Source: Microbacterium stercoris (GTDB lineage Bacteria; Actinomycetota; Actinomycetes; Actinomycetales; Microbacteriaceae). Taken from it: 64,000 nt of DNA. This document shows, one piece after another, positions 58,578 through 64,000 of the stretch; position 1 is the first letter of the stretch, and each line of letters starts with the position of its first letter. Made by a program: the position numbers and the translations under genes. Where the stretch lies: assembly GCF_017592545.1 (NCBI RefSeq), contig NZ_JAGFOA010000008.1, positions 113,693-177,692 on the forward strand, read 5' to 3'. Under the pieces are notes generated by a model, which searched no databases, was not told where the DNA came from, and worked only from the letters and a program-made list of their open reading frames with translations.

Positions 58578-59375
58578 ATGTCCCGCACCTACACCCATGG
58601 TCATCACGAGTCCGTTCTGCGCTCGCACCGCTCCCGCACCGCCGAGAACTCGGCCGCCTACCTGCTGCCGCACCTCACGCCGGCCGACCGGCTGCTCGAC
58701 GTCGGCGCGGGCCCCGGCACCATCACGGCGGATCTCGCGGGCCGGGTCGCCGAGGTCACGGCCACCGAGATCGGCACGGACGAGCTCGGGCTGACCCGCG
58801 CGACGGCGGCCGAGCGCGGGGTCGTGAACATCCGGTTCGAGGTGGCGGATGTGCACTCTCTGCCCTTCGAGGACAACACGTTCGACGTCGCGCACGCGCA
58901 CCAGGTGCTGCAGCACGTGCCCGATCCGGTGCAGGCGCTGCGCGAGATGGCGCGCGTCACCAAGTCGGGCGGCATCGTCGCGGTGCGCGACAGCGACTAC
59001 GCGGGCTTCATCTGGTGGCCGCAGCCCCCGGCGCTCGACCGCTGGCTCGACCTCTACCGCACCGCCGCGCGCGCGAACGGAGGAGAGCCGGATGCCGGAC
59101 GCCGCCTGCTGAGCTGGGCGCACGAGGCGGGCCTGACCGACGTCACCGCCACGTCGGCCACCTGGTGCCACGCCGACCCCGAGTCGCGCGCCTGGTGGGG
59201 AGGCATGTGGGCCGACCGCATCCTGAACTCGGGCATCGCGGGTCAGTTGGTGGAGTCGGGCCTTGCCACCCGAGCCGACCTCGAGGAGATCTCGGACGGC
59301 TGGCGCGAGTGGGCGGCGTCGCCCGACGGCTGGATCTCGATCCCGCACGGCGAGCTGATCATCCGCGTTCCCTGA
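58578..59375 (+). CDS. SAM-dependent methyltransferase (Methyltransf_11 type)
   Basis: A 265-residue cytoplasmic enzyme with motif I LLDVGAGPGTITADLA (about 40-55), motif II region ATEIGTDELGLTRA (about 61-74), and a class I fold (FDVAHAHQVLQHVPDPVQAL, about 103-122). The C-terminal part lacks a clear acceptor domain, so the substrate is unknown; UbiE/ArsM-type relatives methylate small molecules. It is divergent from the XRE/MmyB regulator and likely controlled by it. GGAGG is only one base before the ATG. Confidence 0.9.
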   Translation: MSRTYTHGHHESVLRSHRSRTAENSAAYLLPHLTPADRLLDVGAGPGTITADLAGRVAEVTATEIGTDELGLTRATAAERGVVNIRFEVADVHSLPFEDNTFDVAHAHQVLQHVPDPVQALREMARVTKSGGIVAVRDSDYAGFIWWPQPPALDRWLDLYRTAARANGGEPDAGRRLLSWAHEAGLTDVTATSATWCHADPESRAWWGGMWADRILNSGIAGQLVESGLATRADLEEISDGWREWAASPDGWISIPHGELIIRVP

Positions 59376-59437
59376 CGCGCCTGGTTCCCCGCGCGGTTCG
59401 GACCCCGTCTCCCAGGGTGGCGGGATGCCCCGTCTGC

Positions 59438-59443
59438 TAGGCT
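59438..59443 (+). promoter_or_regulatory. -10 box for the rpsF-ssb-rpsR-rplI operon
   Basis: TAGGCT lies 113 bases ahead of the rpsF start. The intervening leader includes AAGGAGGTGGGTAA directly before the GTG, an unusually strong ribosome site. No -35 is clear. Confidence 0.5.
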
Positions 59444-59556
59444 GACGAGGTTGTGTGGACCGCTCGCGCTCTGCGTGCGCCCTCACGACGATGCAACACA
59501 CCCTCCTGCTGTCGGGAAATGCCCGGCGGCCGAACAAGTCCGAAGGAGGTGGGTAA

Positions 59557-59919
59557 GTGACGCACCAGTACGAGCTCATGGCCATCCTGCAGCCCGAGAT
59601 CGACGAGCGCCAGGTTCCCGCGATCGTCGACAAGTTCCTGACGGTGATCACCGAGTCCGGTGGTTCCATCGAGAACATCGACATCTGGGGCAAGCGCCGT
59701 TTCGCGTACGAGATCCAGAAGAAGAACGAGGGCATCTACGTCGTCGTCAACTTCACCGCGACGAGCGAGGCCACCCAGGAGCTGGACCGCCAGCTCGGTC
59801 TCAACGAGCAGATCATCCGCACCAAGGTGCTGCGCGCTGAGGAGGCCATCGCAATGATCGCCTCCGAGGCGAAGCGTGCCGAGGAGCGCGCTGCTCGCAA
59901 GACGGCGGCGAAGGCCTAA
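59557..59919 (+). CDS. rpsF: 30S ribosomal protein S6
   Basis: A 120-residue ribosomal protein that sits on the platform of the small subunit next to S18. [20 protein letters not shown] (about 4-23), [20 protein letters not shown] and IIRTKVLR are the S6 landmarks, with an actinobacterial C-terminal tail. GTG start behind AAGGAGG, eight bases. First gene of the conserved cluster rpsF-ssb-rpsR-rplI. Confidence 0.97.
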   Translation: MTHQYELMAILQPEIDERQVPAIVDKFLTVITESGGSIENIDIWGKRRFAYEIQKKNEGIYVVVNFTATSEATQELDRQLGLNEQIIRTKVLRAEEAIAMIASEAKRAEERAARKTAAKA

Positions 59920-59924
59920 GTCCC

Positions 59925-60437
59925 ATGGCCGGCGAAACCGTCATCACCGTCGTGGGCAACCTCACGGCAGACCCCGAGCTGCGTTACACGCAGAACGGCC
60001 TGCCCGTGGCGAACTTCACGATCGCCTCGACGCCGCGCAACTTCGACCGCGCGAGCAACGAGTGGAAGGACGGCGAGGCCCTCTTCCTGCGCGCGAGCGT
60101 CTGGCGCGAGTTCGCCGAGCACGTGGCGGGTTCGCTGACGAAGGGCATGCGCGTCATCGCGCAGGGCCGTCTGCGTCAGCGCTCCTACCAGGACCGTGAC
60201 GGCAACAACCGCACCGCCATCGAGCTGGAGGTCGACGAGATCGGCCCCTCGCTGCGATACGCGACCGCCCAGGTCACTCGTGCCGCCGGTGGCGGCGCGG
60301 GCGGCGGAAACCAGTTCGGCGGCGCAGCCTCTGCTCCCCGCCAGCAGGTCTCCGAGGAGCCCTGGGCCACGCCCGGATCGACGGGCGCCGACGCATGGAG
60401 CACCCCGGGGTCGTTCGGAGACGACACCCCGTTCTGA
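59925..60437 (+). CDS. ssb: single-stranded DNA-binding protein
   Basis: A 170-residue SSB with an OB fold (about 1-115: [20 protein letters not shown], ...[18 protein letters not shown]...), a Gly/Ala-rich linker (about 120-150) and the acidic partner-binding tip DDTPF. It protects and presents single-stranded DNA in replication and repair. Starts 5 bases after rpsF. Confidence 0.97.
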   Translation: MAGETVITVVGNLTADPELRYTQNGLPVANFTIASTPRNFDRASNEWKDGEALFLRASVWREFAEHVAGSLTKGMRVIAQGRLRQRSYQDRDGNNRTAIELEVDEIGPSLRYATAQVTRAAGGGAGGGNQFGGAASAPRQQVSEEPWATPGSTGADAWSTPGSFGDDTPF

Positions 60438-60493
60438 ATTCTCGCCGGATCAGGGACTGATCTCCCCGATCCGCATCTCATAAGGACAAGCAA

Positions 60494-60748
60494 ATGGCTG
60501 GAAAGTCGAGCGGCGACCGCCGCAAGCCGCGGAAGGGCGCGAAGAACGCCGCTCCCGCGAAGGCGATCCGCGTTGGCCTCATCGATTACAAGGATGTGGC
60601 GACGCTTCGCAAGTTCATCTCGGAGCGTGGAAAGATCCGCGCCCGCCGTATCACCGGTGTGTCGGTGCAGGAGCAGCGACTCATCGCGAAGGCCGTGAAG
60701 AACGCCCGCGAGATGGCGCTCCTCCCCTACGCCGGCGCTGGCCGCTAA
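60494..60748 (+). CDS. rpsR: 30S ribosomal protein S18
   Basis: An 84-residue S18 protein: basic N-terminus ([17 protein letters not shown]) and [20 protein letters not shown] (about 28-47) followed by [20 protein letters not shown], the family core. It has no zinc-binding Cys motif, so it is the C-minus type. Starts 56 bases after ssb, with AAGGACAAGCAA before the ATG. Confidence 0.97.
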   Translation: MAGKSSGDRRKPRKGAKNAAPAKAIRVGLIDYKDVATLRKFISERGKIRARRITGVSVQEQRLIAKAVKNAREMALLPYAGAGR

Positions 60749-60759
60749 GGAGAGACATC

Positions 60760-61215
60760 ATGGCAAAGCTGATTCTCATTCATGAGGTCGAGGGCCTGGG
60801 CTCCGCCGGCGACATCGTCGAGGTCAAGGACGGGTACGCCCGCAACTACCTCGTTCCGCAGGGCTTCGCCACGGCGTGGACCCGTGGCGGCGAGAAGCAG
60901 GTCGCTTCGATCCGTGCCGCTCGCGAGGCTCGCGCCATCGCGACGCACGACGACGCGGTCGCGCTGAAGAACACCCTCGAGGCCTCCAAGGTCAAGCTGG
61001 CTGTCAAGGCCGGCGCCGAGGGTCGCCTGTTCGGCTCGGTCAAGACCGGTGACATCGCTGACGCGGTGTCGGCTGCCGGCCTCGGCTCGATCGACAAGCG
61101 CAAGGTCACCATCGCCAACCCGATCAAGTCGGTCGGCGAGCACGAGGTCGCCGTGCGTCTGCACGACGACGTCGTCGCGACGATCAACCTGCAGGTTGTG
61201 GCGCTCAAGAAGTAA
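60760..61215 (+). CDS. rplI: 50S ribosomal protein L9
   Basis: A 151-residue L9 protein: N-terminal rRNA-binding domain with [20 protein letters not shown] (about 12-31, PF01281), a long connecting helix (about 41-75), and C-terminal domain [16 protein letters not shown]. Begins 11 bases after rpsR with GGAGA before the ATG. Last gene of the operon; a strong terminator follows. Confidence 0.97.
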   Translation: MAKLILIHEVEGLGSAGDIVEVKDGYARNYLVPQGFATAWTRGGEKQVASIRAAREARAIATHDDAVALKNTLEASKVKLAVKAGAEGRLFGSVKTGDIADAVSAAGLGSIDKRKVTIANPIKSVGEHEVAVRLHDDVVATINLQVVALKK

Positions 61216-61230
61216 TCACTTCTTCGCACT

Positions 61231-61268
61231 GACGAGGCCCGGGATGCTCACGCATCCCGGGCCTCGTC
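61231..61268 (+). terminator. terminator after rplI
   Basis: A perfect 17-bp stem (GACGAGGCCCGGGATGC and its complement) with a 4-base loop TCAC, 15 bases after the rplI stop. The stretch from here to about 61530 is GC-rich and holds no recognisable gene or signal. Confidence 0.92.
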
Positions 61269-61538
61269 GTCGTTCTGAGGCGCGCTGAGGAGGCGTCGGC
61301 GGGCGCCCGGGCGGACCGGGCCTCGAGGGCCCTCCGCGGCCCGAGGGGAGCCTCTGCGGGGCGCAGGAGGGGTGCCCGGGAGGTCGCAGCCAGCGCGGGC
61401 GATCGGGGTGCCCGCGGCGGCGCGAGCAGCTCCCCGGGTGCGGCGTGGGCACCCCGGATTCTCGCCGCATCTCGAGGACACCTGATGTTCACCTGCTCTT
61501 GACATACCGGCCCGGAAGGGGTGCGTTTGCGCGGTGCG

Positions 61539-61759
61539 CTGTCCACAGTCACGGGCGACACGCCGAACCTTCAAGGGAATCTTTAACCACAGCTGTCTCC
61601 ACAGCCTGTGAGAACAGAAAAGCCCCGGTCAGCATCGACATATCCCCAGAAACTCGTCGGGCGCGTCGCGAGTTTCCACAGGGTGTTTCCACATTCGAAC
61701 ACCGAGTTACCCCCAACGTGTCCACAGAGTTATCCACAGGGGCATTTGATTGTGGAGAA
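61539..61759. other. cluster of DnaA-box-like sequences upstream of dnaB
   Basis: Eight 9-base matches to TTATCCACA or close variants lie within 221 bases: 61539 (CTGTCCACA), 61583 (TTAACCACA), 61595 (GTCTCCACA), 61672 and 61685 (GTTTCCACA), 61718 (GTGTCCACA), 61730 (TTATCCACA, perfect), and 61751-61759 reading TTCTCCACA on the minus strand. The region is also less GC-rich than the rest of the window. dnaA and dnaN are not adjacent, so this is not the usual oriC context. Confidence 0.72.
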
Positions 61760-61865
61760 CACCGCCCCTAACGTGAACGGGCCGGATGTCGGTGGCCCCT
61801 GCTCCAATGGGGGAGCAGCCTGTTCCCGAGGCCCCTGAGCATCCCGTCCCCCCGGAAGGAAACAC

Positions 61866-63248
<1,383 letters not shown>

Positions 63249-63249
63249 T

Positions 63250-63295
63250 CCCCGGCTTCACCTGGCCCGCACCCGAAGCGGGCCAGGTGACGGGG
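63250..63295 (+). terminator. terminator after dnaB
   Basis: A 13-bp stem (TCACCTGGCCCGC / GCGGGCCAGGTGA) with a 7-base loop, enclosed by CCCCG and CGGGG. It starts next to the dnaB stop codon and separates it from the convergent HxlR gene. Confidence 0.85.
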
Positions 63296-63355
63296 CTGCG
63301 GCGTACTGCCACTTCGGCGTGACCGGCCCTCGCCTAGGCGTCGGCCACGCGGGTG

Positions 63356-63808
63356 TCAGCCGGCGAGCTGCGCGGGTGCCGACCGGGGGTGGGTGCTCTT
63401 GGGGCCGACGGGTCGGCCGCACTCGGCGCAGATGACCTCGGGCGTGAGTTCGGCGCCGCAGTCGTGTTCGATCACGAGCGACGGGCCGCCCGGCACCGGG
63501 AGGTGGGTGTCCCCCCAGGAGCGGAGCACGGTGAGCACGGGCGAGAGGCTCCATCCGAGTTCGGTGAGCTGGTACTCGAACCGCGACGGACGCTGCTGAT
63601 ACTCGGAGCGCGTCACGATGCCGTCTGCTTCGAGTTTGCGCAGGCGTGCCGTCAGGATGTCGCGCGGAGCGCCGGTGTACCGCCGGATCTCTTCGAACCG
63701 CCGATTGCCGAGGATGATCTCGCGGATCGCCAGCAGACTCCACTTCTCGCCGACGACCTGCAGGGTGCGCGCGATGGGACATTCCCGGACGTCGGTCTGA
63801 TCAGCCAT
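63356..63808 (-). CDS. HxlR-family transcriptional regulator
   Basis: A 150-residue winged-helix regulator. CPIARTLQVVGEKWSLLAIRE (cut; Cys about 10) and FEEIRRYTGAPRDILTARLRKLEADGIV (about 38-65) are the HxlR signature; the Cys is often the redox sensor in this family. The C-terminal part has CGAELTPEVICAECGRP, with two or three Cys (about 118, 128 and 131) that may bind a metal, an addition to the basic fold. Start chosen at 63808; the longer form from 63844 would begin inside the operator. Divergent from an SDR oxidoreductase. Confidence 0.93.
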   Translation of the reverse strand: MADQTDVRECPIARTLQVVGEKWSLLAIREIILGNRRFEEIRRYTGAPRDILTARLRKLEADGIVTRSEYQQRPSRFEYQLTELGWSLSPVLTVLRSWGDTHLPVPGGPSLVIEHDCGAELTPEVICAECGRPVGPKSTHPRSAPAQLAG

Positions 63809-63829
63809 ACCGCCGATTCTACCTAGTCC

Positions 63830-63873
63830 GTTGGATTTTCCCACCAGTGAGTTGGATTTTCCTACTTACTGGT
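63830..63873. promoter_or_regulatory. HxlR operator region: direct and inverted repeats
   Basis: GTTGGATTTTCC occurs twice (63830-63841 and 63851-63862) exactly 21 bases apart, about two helical turns. An inverted pair ACCAGTGAG (63843-63851) and CTTACTGGT (63865-63873), with one mismatch, overlaps it. The region lies between the divergent HxlR gene and the SDR gene and is AT-rich by comparison. Confidence 0.72.
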
Positions 63874-63924
63874 CTACGGTGATCGTGACGGGTCAGGTGG
63901 ACCCGCGCGAGAAGGGATCAACTG

Positions 63925-64000
63925 ATGTCCGCACTGCAGGGAGCCGTCGTACTCGTCACCGGCGCGAACGGGGGCCTCGGCACCCATTTCGTGCACCAGG
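63925..64000 (+). CDS. SDR-family oxidoreductase, start only
   Basis: First 25 codons of a short-chain dehydrogenase/reductase: MSALQGAVVLVTGANGGLGT carries the TGxxxGxG nucleotide-binding motif. GAAGGGAT lies before the ATG. The gene runs past the window end, so length and substrate are unknown. Divergent from the HxlR regulator, with which it shares the operator region; HxlR-SDR pairs commonly respond to electrophiles or quinones. Confidence 0.85.
   Translation, partial: MSALQGAVVLVTGANGGLGTHFVHQ

Noticed and set aside
61539..61759. Chromosomal origin oriC
   Set aside because: Boxes are present, but dnaA, dnaN and rpmH are not next to it; the site is between rplI and dnaB. Kept only as a DnaA-box cluster.

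Overview
The window is about 70% GC with GTG/ATG starts, dense antisense pseudo-ORFs and a typical actinobacterial gene set (mycothiol-era Gram-positive families, SipW-type secretion, ECF42 sigma factor, HxlR/TetR/LacI/DeoR regulators). Gene content and protein sequences fit a Microbacteriaceae chromosome, most likely Microbacterium or a close relative; the genus is inferred by eye, not by a search. No rRNA, tRNA, CRISPR array, prophage or insertion sequence was recognised.

Layout. 1-4.7 kb: a 70-base poly-C run, argG, and an amino-acid ABC importer whose permease is fused to two nearly identical substrate-binding domains. 4.8-7.0 kb: a ZIP-type metal transporter, a DeoR regulator divergent from a DUF4406 protein, and a small membrane protein. 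7.0-13.3 kb: a MoxR-DUF58-VWA operon (seven genes, leftward, mostly overlapping). 13.5-14.8 kb: purA. 15.1-19.1 kb: a SipW signal peptidase with three SipW-type secreted proteins and one LAXTG-anchored protein, a likely surface fibre or coat system. 19.2-22.9 kb: a lactonase-like propeller, chorismate mutase and a GntR(YtrA)-ABC operon. 23.0-24.6 kb: NADP-type glutamate dehydrogenase with a foldable 5' leader. 24.6-31.6 kb: a TetR/NTF2 pair, RidA, an ABC exporter, a flavin-reductase-like protein and an ECF42 sigma factor with three DGPF (YCII) proteins.

31.6-40.7 kb: a fused heterodimer-like ABC exporter, small unknown genes, purL, a 547-residue unknown protein and a block of eight short repeats. 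40.7-49.4 kb: an arabinofuranoside utilisation locus (GH127 enzyme, two LacI regulators, Lpl-type ABC importer, DUF624) with one operator-like sequence shared by the enzyme and the importer. 49.5-52 kb: a second amino-acid ABC importer with a strong hairpin after the binding-protein gene. 52-56.4 kb: a PhnDCE-type importer, a tyrosine-phosphatase-like enzyme and a TetR regulator, preceded by a PHO-box-like triplet of 11-base repeats. 56.4-59.4 kb: an unknown membrane protein, an XRE/MmyB regulator and a divergent methyltransferase. 59.4-63.3 kb: rpsF-ssb-rpsR-rplI-dnaB with a cluster of DnaA-box-like sequences before dnaB. 63.3-64 kb: an HxlR regulator divergent from the start of an SDR oxidoreductase cut by the window edge.

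Overall this is a core-genome backbone (argG, purA, purL, gdhA, ribosomal/replication cluster) interleaved with small transport and regulation modules. The points most worth following up are the SipW surface-protein operon, the phosphorus-linked Phn-phosphatase operon with its PHO-box candidate, the DnaA-box cluster ahead of dnaB, the shared LacI operator, the structured gdhA leader, the repeat block at 40.2-40.7 kb, and a strong excess of the hexamer GGATCC across non-core genes.
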